A stretch of 64,000 nucleotides of DNA from Sphingomicrobium lutaoense (GTDB lineage Bacteria; Pseudomonadota; Alphaproteobacteria; Sphingomonadales; Sphingomonadaceae), in assembly GCF_014195685.1 (NCBI RefSeq), contig NZ_JACICF010000002.1:394501-458500 (forward strand), read 5' to 3'. The notes beneath the pieces were generated by a model. That model did no database searches. It was not told the origin of the DNA and worked only from the letters and a program-made list of their open reading frames with translations. Position numbers and translations under genes: made by a program. Below, one piece after another: positions 27,279 to 36,578 of the stretch. Every line of letters begins with the position of its first letter. Within the stretch, counting starts at the first letter, position 1.

Positions 27279-30095
27279 CTAGAGGTCGCCCGCCATTTCA
27301 TATTCGATGCCCGCCGCTTCGAGCTGCGGCCGGACCGCGCGGGCATCGCCCACGATGACCCAGACCCAGCCTTCGGGATCGAGCACTTCGCGGATCGCCC
27401 CGTCGAGGCCTTCCTGCGTCTGGGCGCGATATTTCTCCGACAGCGTCTCGTAATAATCGTCGGGACGGCCGAGTTCGACATTGTTGCGCATGCCGCTCAA
27501 CACCGCGCTGGCGGTCTCGAACTGGCCCGGCAGCGCCGCGACATTGCTTGCCACGATGCGCTCGAGTTCGTCCTTGGTCACGCCCTTGTCGCCAAGGAAG
27601 GCGCGAACCTGCCCGTCGAGAGCGACGAGGCTGTCGGCGGTGCGGTCGGCCTGTACCGGCGCGGTGATGTAATAAGCGACATCCTCGTCGCTCCGGCGCA
27701 CCGAGCCGCGCACGCCGTAGGACCAACCCTTGGATTCGCGCAGGTCCATGTTGATGCGCGACAGGAAGCTGCCGCCCAGCGCCTCGTTCGCGGCGTTGAG
27801 ATCGACCAGATCAGCCGACGGATCGACGGGCAGGATCTGTGCCGCCGCGACGATCGACTGCGGCGAATCGGGCCGGTCGATAAGGATGACCTGCTGCTGG
27901 CTGGGACGCTTGGGCCGTTCGGGGAAAAGCTTGGTGCCTTTCGCCACGGCGGGTGCCTGCCAGGTTCCGAACTCGGCGTCGATCGCGGCCTTCACCTCTT
28001 CGAGCGACAGGTCGGAAACCACATAAACTTCCATATTGTCGGGGCGGAGGAAGCGCTGCTGGAAGGAGACGAGATCGTCACGGCTGAAGGCCTTGATCGC
28101 TTCCTCGCTGCCATAGGGGCTCGCACCATAGGGATCGTTCTCGCCATAGATGATGCGCGGCAGCGCCATGGCGAGCAGCCCGTTGGGGCTCGACTTGGCG
28201 CGGGCGATCCCCGCCAGCGCCTGCGAGCGAACGCGGTTGATCTCGCCTTCGGCAAAGGTCGGTTCCTTGAGCATCAGCCCGACCAGGTCGAGCGAAGCGC
28301 CAAGGTTGTTCGACAGCGTCGACATGGCGACCGTGCTTTCATCCATGCTGTTGCCGAAGCGGATATCGGTGCCGAGCGATTCGCGCGTTTCCGCGATCGC
28401 CTGCGCGTCGAGATCGCCCGCACCTTCCTCGAGCAGCGCCATGGTCATCGCGGCGAGCCCGCTCTTGCCGATGCTGTCGGCGGCGTTGCCGGCATCGAAC
28501 TCGATGACCATCTGGGTCACCGGCACCGTGTCGCGATGCGCATAATGCAGCATCGCGCCGTTCGACAGGCGGACATGCTCGACATCGGGGAAATCGAGCG
28601 CCTGCGTCACCCCGATCGGGGGCAATTCGCGCACCGTGCGCTCGAACACCCGGGTCTCGGCGCCCGGAGCGGCGCTGCCGCCCTTGGCTTCCTCGTAGGG
28701 CGGGCGCTCGCCGGGCATCAGGTTGACCGTCACCGAAGGGCGGGCCAGCCACTTGGCCGCAGCCGCGCGCACCATTTCGGGCGTCAGTTCGGCATAGTCT
28801 TCGAGCGTCTTGCGATAATAGTCGCTGTCATCCGAATAGAGCTTGCCTTCGGCAATCGCATTGGCCTTGCCGCCGAAGCCTCCGACCTGTTCGAGACCGC
28901 GGATCCGGTCCGCCAGCATGTCGGTCACTGCGCGATCGACTTCGGCCTGGGTCGGCCCCTTGACAACGAATTCGGTGAGGACGCGATTGAGGCTGTTTTC
29001 CAAGGCATCGACTTCGGTGCCGACCTTGGCTTCGGCGCCCATCGAGAAACGGCCGAGCCGGTGAAAGGCGGTGTAGGAAGCATAGGCATTGTTCGCGCTT
29101 TCATCGCCGCGGACGATCGCCGCATCGAGACGAGAGGAAGCGAGCCCGCCGAGGATGCGCGCGGCGATTTCCAGTGCTTCGGTATCCTCGTCGTTGAGGC
29201 CGCCGACGACCCAATGCTTCTGCACGCGCGGCGTCGGAATGCGGTCATGCATCACGAGGCGCTTGGCTTCGTCGAGCGTCGGGATGTCGGCCTGGGCAGG
29301 GTTGTTCACCTTGCCGCGCCCGATCTCGCCGAAATATTTCTCGACCAGCGGACGCGCAGTCTCGGCGTCGATATCGCCGGCGAGGACGAGAATGGCGTTG
29401 TTGGGGCCATATTTGTCGATGAACCAGTTCTGCACGTCGCCCAGCGTCGCGCTATCGAGGTCGGCCATCGAACCGATGGTGCTGTGGCGATAAGGATGCC
29501 CCTCGGGGAAGAGCGTTTCCGACACGGCATAACCGACGAGCCCGCCCGGACGGTTATCTCCCTGCCTCTTCTCGTTCTGGACGACGCCGCGCTGGTTATC
29601 GAGCTTTTCCTGCGTCACCGCGCCGAGCAGATAGCCCATGCGATCCGATTCCATGAACAGCACGCGCTCGAGCGCGCCCGTCGGCACGTTCTGGAAATAG
29701 TTGGTGCGATCATACCAAGTGGTGCCGTTGAGGTTGGTGGCACCGATCTTCTCGGTCCATTCGAAATAGTCGCCCGGGAGGTTCTCCGAGCCGTTGAACA
29801 TCAGATGTTCGAACAAATGGGCGAAACCGGTCTTGCCCTTGGGCTCGTCCTTGGAGCCGACATTATACCAGACCGACACCGCCACGATCGGCGCCTTGCG
29901 GTCTTCATGGACCAGCACCGTCAGTCCGTTGTCGAGCTGGAAGCTCTCGTGGTCGATACGCACCTGTTCGACGAGGCTGGTGAGGTCGCTGGCGGCCTGG
30001 GCGGCCTGCTGCTCGGCGGCGAAGGCCGCGGATGCGGGAACGGCAGTGAGTGCCGTTGCGGCAAGCAGCAGGGAAAGTGGCGAAAATCGTGACAT
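27279..30095 (-). CDS. M16-family metallopeptidase with two peptidase modules, exported
   Basis: A 938-residue protein with a signal peptide (SLLLAATALTAVPASAAFA). The N-terminal module carries the inverted zinc motif HLFEH in FAHLFEHLMFNGSEN, with the distal glutamate region further on. The C-terminal module, from about residue 500, has the same fold but no zinc motif (GLAAMTMALLEEGAGD), as usual in this pitrilysin/PqqL-like group. It probably degrades peptides in the periplasm. ATG 30095 gives the signal peptide, with GGAGAG upstream; the frame is open further upstream without coding character. Confidence 0.93.
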   Translation of the reverse strand: MSRFSPLSLLLAATALTAVPASAAFAAEQQAAQAASDLTSLVEQVRIDHESFQLDNGLTVLVHEDRKAPIVAVSVWYNVGSKDEPKGKTGFAHLFEHLMFNGSENLPGDYFEWTEKIGATNLNGTTWYDRTNYFQNVPTGALERVLFMESDRMGYLLGAVTQEKLDNQRGVVQNEKRQGDNRPGGLVGYAVSETLFPEGHPYRHSTIGSMADLDSATLGDVQNWFIDKYGPNNAILVLAGDIDAETARPLVEKYFGEIGRGKVNNPAQADIPTLDEAKRLVMHDRIPTPRVQKHWVVGGLNDEDTEALEIAARILGGLASSRLDAAIVRGDESANNAYASYTAFHRLGRFSMGAEAKVGTEVDALENSLNRVLTEFVVKGPTQAEVDRAVTDMLADRIRGLEQVGGFGGKANAIAEGKLYSDDSDYYRKTLEDYAELTPEMVRAAAAKWLARPSVTVNLMPGERPPYEEAKGGSAAPGAETRVFERTVRELPPIGVTQALDFPDVEHVRLSNGAMLHYAHRDTVPVTQMVIEFDAGNAADSIGKSGLAAMTMALLEEGAGDLDAQAIAETRESLGTDIRFGNSMDESTVAMSTLSNNLGASLDLVGLMLKEPTFAEGEINRVRSQALAGIARAKSSPNGLLAMALPRIIYGENDPYGASPYGSEEAIKAFSRDDLVSFQQRFLRPDNMEVYVVSDLSLEEVKAAIDAEFGTWQAPAVAKGTKLFPERPKRPSQQQVILIDRPDSPQSIVAAAQILPVDPSADLVDLNAANEALGGSFLSRINMDLRESKGWSYGVRGSVRRSDEDVAYYITAPVQADRTADSLVALDGQVRAFLGDKGVTKDELERIVASNVAALPGQFETASAVLSGMRNNVELGRPDDYYETLSEKYRAQTQEGLDGAIREVLDPEGWVWVIVGDARAVRPQLEAAGIEYEMAGDL

Positions 30096-30211
30096 GAGGC
30101 TCTCCGATGGACGAGGATTTTGCGCGAAACAGTGACGGCCCATCGCCAAGGGGGCAACCCCCATCGACCAACGGGCCGCCTCTCTCGACCAACGGAGGGG
30201 GATGGCGGAAC

Positions 30212-30976
30212 CTAGTGCCCGGGGCGCAGATCCTGGTTCGGAATGGTGCGGTAACGCGCTTCGATGATGCTGAAGACCCCGAAGAGGATGAGGCCGACGC
30301 AGATTGCGGTGAACAGCCAGCCGGTGTCGCGAAGGCTGTTGAGTGCCCCGGCCAGTCCGCGCGCCTGGTCGGTCGCGCCCATGCCGGCCTGAATCACGAA
30401 CCAGCCCGACACGATGAAGACGATGCCGCGCGCAAGATGGCCGAGCAGCCCGAACCATTCGACGAACTCGGGCGTGTTGCCCACCAGCCCGTCCATATAT
30501 TCCTTGGTGACGCCCTTCTTGATCTGCCACAGCCCGGCGATCAGTACCCCGGCACCCGCCAGCAGAATGAGCCAGTCGCCCGCCGTCTGGCTGGCAGTCG
30601 CCGCGGCTTCCTCGGTGCCGCCGCCGCTGCCGCCCGAACCGAACAGCGTCTTGGCGGCAAGATAGGCGAGGATGAAATAGCCGAAGCCCCCGATGATGTA
30701 GAAGGCGCGGGTCGCCTGTCCCTTGGCATCATCGTCCTTGCCCTCGAGATTCTTGACCGCATCGACGATCTTCCACAGCCCGTAGCCGACCGCGCCGACC
30801 GCGATGATGCCGAGCAGCGCATTGCCCGCCGGCAATTCCTCGACCGACTTGAACAGGTCGGAGGTCGAAGTCACGCGGCTCGATTCCAGCGCGATGTAGC
30901 CCAGCAGGATATAGATCAGCCCGCGCGCGAAAAATCCGATGCGCGTCCAGGTCTCGAGTTGCGTCGCCTTTGCCAT
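30212..30976 (-). CDS. DUF1206 membrane protein
   Basis: A 254-residue inner-membrane protein with three repeats of a two-helix unit. The repeats start with related phrases: TRIGFFARGLIYILLGYIA, then TRAFYIIGGFGYFILAYLA, then FGLLGHLARGIVFIVSGW. This threefold layout is the DUF1206 pattern. A Gly/Ser-rich linker lies between the first two units. The function of the family is unknown. It is on the minus strand, divergent from lepA. Confidence 0.85.
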   Translation of the reverse strand: MAKATQLETWTRIGFFARGLIYILLGYIALESSRVTSTSDLFKSVEELPAGNALLGIIAVGAVGYGLWKIVDAVKNLEGKDDDAKGQATRAFYIIGGFGYFILAYLAAKTLFGSGGSGGGTEEAAATASQTAGDWLILLAGAGVLIAGLWQIKKGVTKEYMDGLVGNTPEFVEWFGLLGHLARGIVFIVSGWFVIQAGMGATDQARGLAGALNSLRDTGWLFTAICVGLILFGVFSIIEARYRTIPNQDLRPGH

Positions 30977-31041
30977 CTTGTCTTCCTTGTCCCTGTTCGG
31001 GGGTTAGACGGTTGGCCGCGCCCTCGGGTTCCCTTAAGTTG

Positions 31042-31070
31042 CTGACAGCACGACTTTTCGATGCTAGCGG
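31042..31070 (+). promoter_or_regulatory. Predicted promoter of lepA
   Basis: CTGACA, 17 bases, TAGCGG, ending 35 bases before the lepA start. The -35 differs from the ideal TTGACA at the first base only. Pattern match only. Confidence 0.4.
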
Positions 31071-31105
31071 CGCGGCTTGCCAAATCACCGACAGACTGAA
31101 GCTTC

Positions 31106-32926
31106 ATGACTGACCTCTCGCGCATCCGGAATTTCTCGATAATCGCGCATATCGACCATGGCAAATCGACGCTCGCCGACCGGCTCATTCAGCTGACGGG
31201 CGGCCTTACCGAGCGCGAGATGAAGGCGCAGGTGCTCGACAATATGGAGATCGAGCAGGAGCGCGGGATCACCATCAAGTCGCAGACGGTCCGGTTGAAC
31301 TGGCAGGCCGCCGATGGCGAGACCTACGAACTCAACCTCATGGATACGCCGGGCCATGTCGACTTCGCCTATGAAGTGAGCCGCAGCCTCGCCGCCTGCG
31401 AAGGCGCGCTCCTCGTCGTCGATGCCGCGCAGGGGGTCGAGGCGCAGACCCTCGCCAATGTCTACCAGTCGATCGAGCATGATCATGAGATCGTGCCCGT
31501 GATCAACAAGATCGACCTGCCCGCCGCCGATCCCGACAAGGTCAAGCTCGAGATCGAGGAAGTGATCGGCCTCGATGCCGAACATGCCGTCGAGGCAAGC
31601 GCGAAGACCGGCATCGGGATCGAGGAAATCCTCCAGGCGATCGTCGACCGCATCCCGCCGCCCACGGGCGACCGGGAAAAGCCTCTGAAGGCGATGCTGG
31701 TCGACAGCTGGTACGATCCCTATCTCGGCGTGGTCATCCTCGTCCGCGTGCAGGACGGCGTGCTCAAGCGCGGGCAGCAGATCAAGTTCATGCAGGCCGG
31801 CACCCAGCATCTCGTCGACCGGGTGGGCTGTTTCACGCCCAAGCGCGTCGAACTCGACGAGCTGGGTCCGGGCGAAATCGGCTTCATCACCGCGCAGATC
31901 AAGGAAGTCAGCCAGACCGCGGTCGGCGACACGATCACCACGGTGAAAAATCCCACCGAAAAGCCGCTGCCGGGCTTCAAGGAAGTGCAGCCGGTGGTCT
32001 TCTGCGGCCTCTTCCCCGTCGATGCCGCCGATTTCGAGAAATTGCGCGAATCGCTTTACAAGCTGCGCCTCAACGATGCGTCCTTCAGCTTCGAGATGGA
32101 AACCTCGGCGGCGCTGGGCTTCGGCTTCCGCTGCGGCTTTCTGGGCCTGCTGCACCTCGAGATCATTCAGGAGCGACTGACCCGCGAATATGATCTCGAC
32201 CTCATCACCACCGCGCCGAGCGTCGTCTACCGGATGGACCTCGCGCACACCAAGAATGAGGACGCCAAGACGATCGAGCTGCACAATCCGGCGGACATGC
32301 CCGATGTGAACCGGATCATCAGCATCGAGGAACCCTGGATCAAGGCGACGATCTATACGCCCGACGAATATCTCGGAGGCATCCTCAAGCTGTGCCAGGA
32401 CCGGCGCGGCATTCAGAAGGAACTGACCTATGTCGGCGGCCGTGCGCAGGTGGTGTACGAACTGCCCTTGAACGAAGTCGTGTTCGATTTCTACGACCGG
32501 CTGAAGTCGATCTCGAAGGGCTATGCCAGCTTCGACTATGAACAGATCGGCTATCGCGAAGGCGACCTCGTGAAGATGAGCATCCTCGTCAACGAGGAGC
32601 CGGTCGACGCGCTATCGATGATCGTTCACCGCGGCACCGCCGAGGAACGCGGCCGCGGCATGTGCGAGCGGCTGAAGGAACTCATCCCGAGGCACCTGTT
32701 TAAGATCCCGATCCAGGCCGCGATCGGCGGCAAGATCATTGCCCGCGAAACGATCAGCGCGATGCGCAAGGACGTCACTGCCAAATGCTACGGCGGCGAC
32801 GCCACGCGTAAGCGCAAGCTTCTCGAGAAGCAGAAGAAGGGCAAGGCCAAGATGCGCGAATATGGAAACGTGAGCATCCCGCAGGAGGCCTTCATCGCCG
32901 CCCTGAAGATGGGCGACGACAATTAG
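31106..32926 (+). CDS. lepA: Elongation factor 4 (LepA), ribosomal back-translocase GTPase
   Basis: Ribosome-associated GTPase involved in translation initiation and fidelity. The 606-residue protein has G1 [13 protein letters not shown] near residue 12, G2 in [14 protein letters not shown]3 DTPGHVDF and G4 NKIDLP. The EF-G-like domains follow, with the LepA-specific C-terminal domain near [20 protein letters not shown]. Length matches the family. It stands as a single gene between a divergent DUF1206 gene and a convergent GST gene. Confidence 0.97.
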   Translation: MTDLSRIRNFSIIAHIDHGKSTLADRLIQLTGGLTEREMKAQVLDNMEIEQERGITIKSQTVRLNWQAADGETYELNLMDTPGHVDFAYEVSRSLAACEGALLVVDAAQGVEAQTLANVYQSIEHDHEIVPVINKIDLPAADPDKVKLEIEEVIGLDAEHAVEASAKTGIGIEEILQAIVDRIPPPTGDREKPLKAMLVDSWYDPYLGVVILVRVQDGVLKRGQQIKFMQAGTQHLVDRVGCFTPKRVELDELGPGEIGFITAQIKEVSQTAVGDTITTVKNPTEKPLPGFKEVQPVVFCGLFPVDAADFEKLRESLYKLRLNDASFSFEMETSAALGFGFRCGFLGLLHLEIIQERLTREYDLDLITTAPSVVYRMDLAHTKNEDAKTIELHNPADMPDVNRIISIEEPWIKATIYTPDEYLGGILKLCQDRRGIQKELTYVGGRAQVVYELPLNEVVFDFYDRLKSISKGYASFDYEQIGYREGDLVKMSILVNEEPVDALSMIVHRGTAEERGRGMCERLKELIPRHLFKIPIQAAIGGKIIARETISAMRKDVTAKCYGGDATRKRKLLEKQKKGKAKMREYGNVSIPQEAFIAALKMGDDN

Positions 32927-32948
32927 TCATCGCGGCGCGCTCTGACGC

Positions 32949-33809
32949 TCAATCCCGCAGGATCGCGTCGATGTCCTTGGCGCCGTGGCGTTCGGGGAGT
33001 TGGCTGTCCTCGTCGCCCCAGGTGCGGTTGACGAGGCGGCCTCGGCGGACGGCTTCGCGGGACGCGATCTCGTCGGCCCAGCGGTTGACGTGGCGATAAC
33101 TGGCTGCGTCAAGGAAGGTCGCGGAATCGCGGTAGAGCTTGCCCTGCACAAGCGGCCCGTACCAGGGCCAGATCGCCATGTCGGCGATCGTATATTTCTC
33201 GCCCGCGACATAGCGGCGCTCGGCGAGCTGCTGGTCGAGAAGGTCGAGCTGGCGCTTCACTTCCATCGTGTAACGGTCGATCGCATATTCGATCTTCTCG
33301 GGCGCATATTCATAGAAATGGCCGAACCCGCCGCCGAGGAACGGCCCCGCGCCCATCTGCCAGAACAGCCAGTTGAGCACCTCGGTGCGCGCCGCAGGCT
33401 CAGTGGGAAGGAAGGCTCCGAACTTCTCGGCGAGATAGAAAAGGATATGCCCGCTTTCGAAGATCCGGAGCGGCTCTCCTCCTCCGTTCGGGCGGGTGTC
33501 GAGCAAGGCGGGGATCTTGCTGTTGGGATTGATGTCGACGAAGCCCGATCCGAACTGCTCGCCCTCGGTGATGCGGATCGGCCAGGCGTCATATTCGGCA
33601 TCTTCGTGCCCCGCCGCGAGCAATTCCTCGAGCATGACGGTGACCTTGACCCCATTGGGCGTGGCGAGGCTGTACAGCTGCAGCGGATGCTTTCCGCGCG
33701 GCAGTTCCTTTTCCTCGCGCGCGCCCGCGGTCGGGCGGTTGATGGCGGCGAATTGCCCGCCATTTTCCTTGTCGGCGGTCCAGACCCTGGGCGGCTCGTA
33801 ACGGTTCAT
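32949..33809 (-). CDS. yghU: Glutathione S-transferase-like protein, YghU/Ure2-like
   Basis: A 286-residue soluble protein. The N-terminal extension (YEPPRVWTADKENGGQFAAI) and the thioredoxin-like domain from about residue 42 (LQLYSLATPNGVKVTVMLEE) match YghU. The GST helical domain follows, with FWQMGAGPFLGGGFGHF. YghU relatives bind glutathione and act as disulfide-bond oxidoreductases or organic-peroxide reductases. The start at 33809 has GAAGGAAAGG upstream. It is followed by convergent lepA and preceded by a YqaE gene on the same strand. Confidence 0.9.
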   Translation of the reverse strand: MNRYEPPRVWTADKENGGQFAAINRPTAGAREEKELPRGKHPLQLYSLATPNGVKVTVMLEELLAAGHEDAEYDAWPIRITEGEQFGSGFVDINPNSKIPALLDTRPNGGGEPLRIFESGHILFYLAEKFGAFLPTEPAARTEVLNWLFWQMGAGPFLGGGFGHFYEYAPEKIEYAIDRYTMEVKRQLDLLDQQLAERRYVAGEKYTIADMAIWPWYGPLVQGKLYRDSATFLDAASYRHVNRWADEIASREAVRRGRLVNRTWGDEDSQLPERHGAKDIDAILRD

Positions 33810-33828
33810 GGCCTTTCCTTCGATCGGG

Positions 33829-33990
33829 CTAGCGCAGGAAATTGACATAGACGGCGTGGATGACGCCCGGAACGAAGAAGATCAGCGTGAGAATGAGGTT
33901 GATCCAGAAATCGCGGTCGATGCCGTGGCGGGCGAGAACGCCGACCGGCGGGATCAGCACGGATAGAATAAGGATGATCAGATTACCCAT
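33829..33990 (-). CDS. YqaE/Pmp3-family small membrane protein
   Basis: A 53-residue protein with two membrane helices: NLIILILSVLIPPVGVLA and FWINLILTLIFFVPGVIHA. The joining loop (RHGIDRD) and the PPVGV turn are signatures of the Pmp3/YqaE family, tied to membrane potential and stress tolerance. AGGAGC lies ten bases upstream of the ATG. It ends 19 bases before the YghU-like start on the same strand, so the two may be co-transcribed. Confidence 0.9.
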   Translation of the reverse strand: MGNLIILILSVLIPPVGVLARHGIDRDFWINLILTLIFFVPGVIHAVYVNFLR

Positions 33991-34133
33991 CGGAATGGCT
34001 CCTGAAAAAAGTGATTGGCGAACCTGGTTAAGGCAACCGCCCGACCCCTCGGCCTGTTCCGAACTTGCTGAAATGCACCAATCTTTCGCGCTCCACGCGT
34101 GACTCTTGAACGGGTTTTGGGTTAATTAAGGGC

Positions 34134-36566
34134 ATGGACCGCTGGGGGGACAGCGAGTCGCCGCCGCAGGCGAGCGAAATGATGCGTGACGAACAATCAG
34201 CACGCACCGCCCCCGTTCAACCCGATCAGCCGACTGTGGATGGCCAAGCCAGGGAGGGTCCTTTGGATGGTGCTGGCCTGGGGGAGGGCTTTGATTTCCA
34301 TGCCCTGCTAGGGATCGCCGATTCCCTGCCGGTCATGATGGCATTCTGCTCGACCGATCTTCAGTTCAGATTCGTCAATCGTCCGCTCGCCGACTGGTTC
34401 GAATGTCCGCGCTCGCAGCTTCTCGGGCGCAGCATTAAGGACGTGATGAACGCGCGGACCTACGAGACGCGCCGCCCCTTGCTCGAAGCCGCTGCGAAGG
34501 GGCAGCGCCAACTGTTCGTGGCAGAATTCCATCACCCGACCCGCGGCCTCCTGACCACCCGCTCCGAATATATCCCCCATTATGACGCGCGCGGCGAGAT
34601 CGCGGGGATCGTTCTCGTCATCCAGGACGTCAGCGAGCAGCGATCCACCGAAATCGCCTTGCGCGAAAGCGAAGCGCGCTTCCGCCGCATCGCTGACAGC
34701 GCCCCCGTCCTCATGTGGGTCAGCCGCAAGGACGGCAGCCGCGATTTCGCCAACGAGGCATGCCGCGAATATTTCGGCGACACGGTCGTCGACGATCCGC
34801 GCTCGGACTGGACCGATCGCATCCACCCCGACGACCGCGGCCGTGTGGTCGAGACAATCCGCTCGGCGCGCGAAAAGGGCACGGCGTACGACCTTATCGG
34901 GCGGCTCAAGACCCGCGAGGGCGAATATCGCTGGCTTCACGCCGTCGGCCAGCCGCGCTTCGACCCCGAAGGTAATTTCATCGGCCATATCGGGACCGCG
35001 AGCGATGTCACGGGAACCAAGGAAGCCGAGCTCGAGCTGCGCCGTGAAGTGGCGGATCAGCAAGGCGAACTGGCGCAGACCGAAGCGCGCTTCCAGGCCG
35101 TGTTCGAAAGCCTCGAGATGGTCGGGATCATGGCGCTCGACGGCAGTTATCTCGAGGTCAACCGAAGCGTGGTCGAGGGTCTTGGCATCACCATCGAGGA
35201 AATGCGCGGCCACAAGCCTTGGGAAATCGCTGCCTTCGCCCCCTTCGACGACAGCAAGGAAAAGCTCGTCGATATGGTCGAGCGCGCGGCAGCCGGGGAA
35301 TCGGTCACCGGCGAGATGACCATCCGCACCATCGAGGGCGACAACCAGATCATGGTGACGATCAAGCCCGTCACCGACGCCGACGGAAAGCCGCTGTTCC
35401 TCGTCGGCGAAGGGCGCGACGTCACTGAACTCAAGATCGCGCAGGACCAGCTTCGCCAGGCGCAGAAGATGGAAGCGCTCGGCCAGCTGACCGGCGGGAT
35501 CGCGCATGATTTCAACAATCTGCTCACCGTCGTGGTCGGCGGCCTCGATCTCATCGCCAAGCGGGTCGAGGACGAAAAGCTCAAGCGATATGCAGAAAAC
35601 GCCTTGTCGGCGGCCGAACGCGGTGCGCGGCTCACCGGGCAGCTTCTGGCCTTCAGCCGTACCCAGCGGCTCGAAGTGGCGCCGGTCACCGTGGGCCGCC
35701 TGATCGAGGAAATGCGCCCCCTGCTTCGCAACGTGCTGGGCCCCGGGATCGAGAAGCAATTCGATTTCCAGGACCAGGACATGAAGGTCATGGCCGATTC
35801 TACCCAGCTCGAGGTCGCCATCCTCAACCTCGCGATCAACGCCCGCGACGCGATGACCGACGGGGGCCTGCTGCGCTTCGCCTCGCGCCGAGTCACGGTG
35901 AGCGAAGACCATGAACTCGAACCCGGTGACTATATCGAATTGTCGATTGCCGACACGGGCGAGGGGATGCCGCAGGATGTCGTCGATCGCGCCTTCGATC
36001 CCTTCTTCACCACCAAGGAAGTGGGCAAGGGGACGGGGCTGGGGCTGTCGATGGTCTATGGCATGGCGCGTCAGTCTGGGGGCACCGCGCGCATTGCCAG
36101 CATGCCGGGCGAAGGCACGACCGTGCTTCTTTACCTGCGCAATGCCGACGACAAGGACGAGGGGCGCGGCGTTCCCGTCAGCGGCTCGTTGAAACCGCGC
36201 TGTGACACCAGGGGCAAGAAGGTGCTCGTCGTCGACGATGACGAACAGGTGCGCAGCTATATCTGCGCCAGTCTCGATGAAAGTGGCTATGCATTCGCCG
36301 AGGCCGCCGACGGCGAAACGGCGATGAAATTGCTGAAGCAGTTCGAGCCCGATGTCGTCATTCTCGACTATATTATGCCGGGCCGTTCGGGCGCCGAGAT
36401 CGCCGCGGCGATGCTGGAAAAGGACCCCGACCTGCCGATCCTGTTCGTGTCCGGCTATAACGAGACCGATGCGATCCGCGAAGCGGCGCCAGATGCCGCT
36501 TTATTGGCCAAGCCCTTCCGCCCGGATGCGCTCGACGCGGCAATCTGCGACCTGCTCGGCGACTGA
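34134..36566 (+). CDS. Soluble hybrid histidine kinase with three PAS domains and a C-terminal receiver
   Basis: An 810-residue cytoplasmic protein. After a disordered 50-residue start come PAS domains near residues 55-170, 175-300 and 315-445. Next are a HisKA domain with the phosphorylated histidine in GGIAHDFNNLL (His458), an HATPase with NLAINARDAM and GTGLGLSMVYG, and a receiver with VVDDD and phospho-acceptor Asp745 in ILDYIMPG. No membrane segment is visible, so a cytosolic signal such as redox, light or a small ligand is likely. No response regulator or HPt gene adjoins it. A start near residue 16 is possible because the first ATG has a poor ribosome site. Confidence 0.92.
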   Translation: MDRWGDSESPPQASEMMRDEQSARTAPVQPDQPTVDGQAREGPLDGAGLGEGFDFHALLGIADSLPVMMAFCSTDLQFRFVNRPLADWFECPRSQLLGRSIKDVMNARTYETRRPLLEAAAKGQRQLFVAEFHHPTRGLLTTRSEYIPHYDARGEIAGIVLVIQDVSEQRSTEIALRESEARFRRIADSAPVLMWVSRKDGSRDFANEACREYFGDTVVDDPRSDWTDRIHPDDRGRVVETIRSAREKGTAYDLIGRLKTREGEYRWLHAVGQPRFDPEGNFIGHIGTASDVTGTKEAELELRREVADQQGELAQTEARFQAVFESLEMVGIMALDGSYLEVNRSVVEGLGITIEEMRGHKPWEIAAFAPFDDSKEKLVDMVERAAAGESVTGEMTIRTIEGDNQIMVTIKPVTDADGKPLFLVGEGRDVTELKIAQDQLRQAQKMEALGQLTGGIAHDFNNLLTVVVGGLDLIAKRVEDEKLKRYAENALSAAERGARLTGQLLAFSRTQRLEVAPVTVGRLIEEMRPLLRNVLGPGIEKQFDFQDQDMKVMADSTQLEVAILNLAINARDAMTDGGLLRFASRRVTVSEDHELEPGDYIELSIADTGEGMPQDVVDRAFDPFFTTKEVGKGTGLGLSMVYGMARQSGGTARIASMPGEGTTVLLYLRNADDKDEGRGVPVSGSLKPRCDTRGKKVLVVDDDEQVRSYICASLDESGYAFAEAADGETAMKLLKQFEPDVVILDYIMPGRSGAEIAAAMLEKDPDLPILFVSGYNETDAIREAAPDAALLAKPFRPDALDAAICDLLGD

Positions 36567-36578
36567 CTGCGGCGCGGC

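Noticed and set aside
27264-30092. A 942-codon open frame on the plus strand opposite the M16 peptidase gene
   Set aside because: It mirrors a GC-rich gene in the antisense frame; its translation is dominated by Arg, Asp, His and Gly runs with no domain or signal, while the opposite strand encodes a clear peptidase.
30164-30195. Two copies of the 11-mer TCGACCAACGG 21 bases apart, plus a GGGGG/CCCCC hairpin nearby
   Set aside because: Only two short copies and no recognisable context; the hairpin lacks a T run, so neither operator nor terminator is supported.
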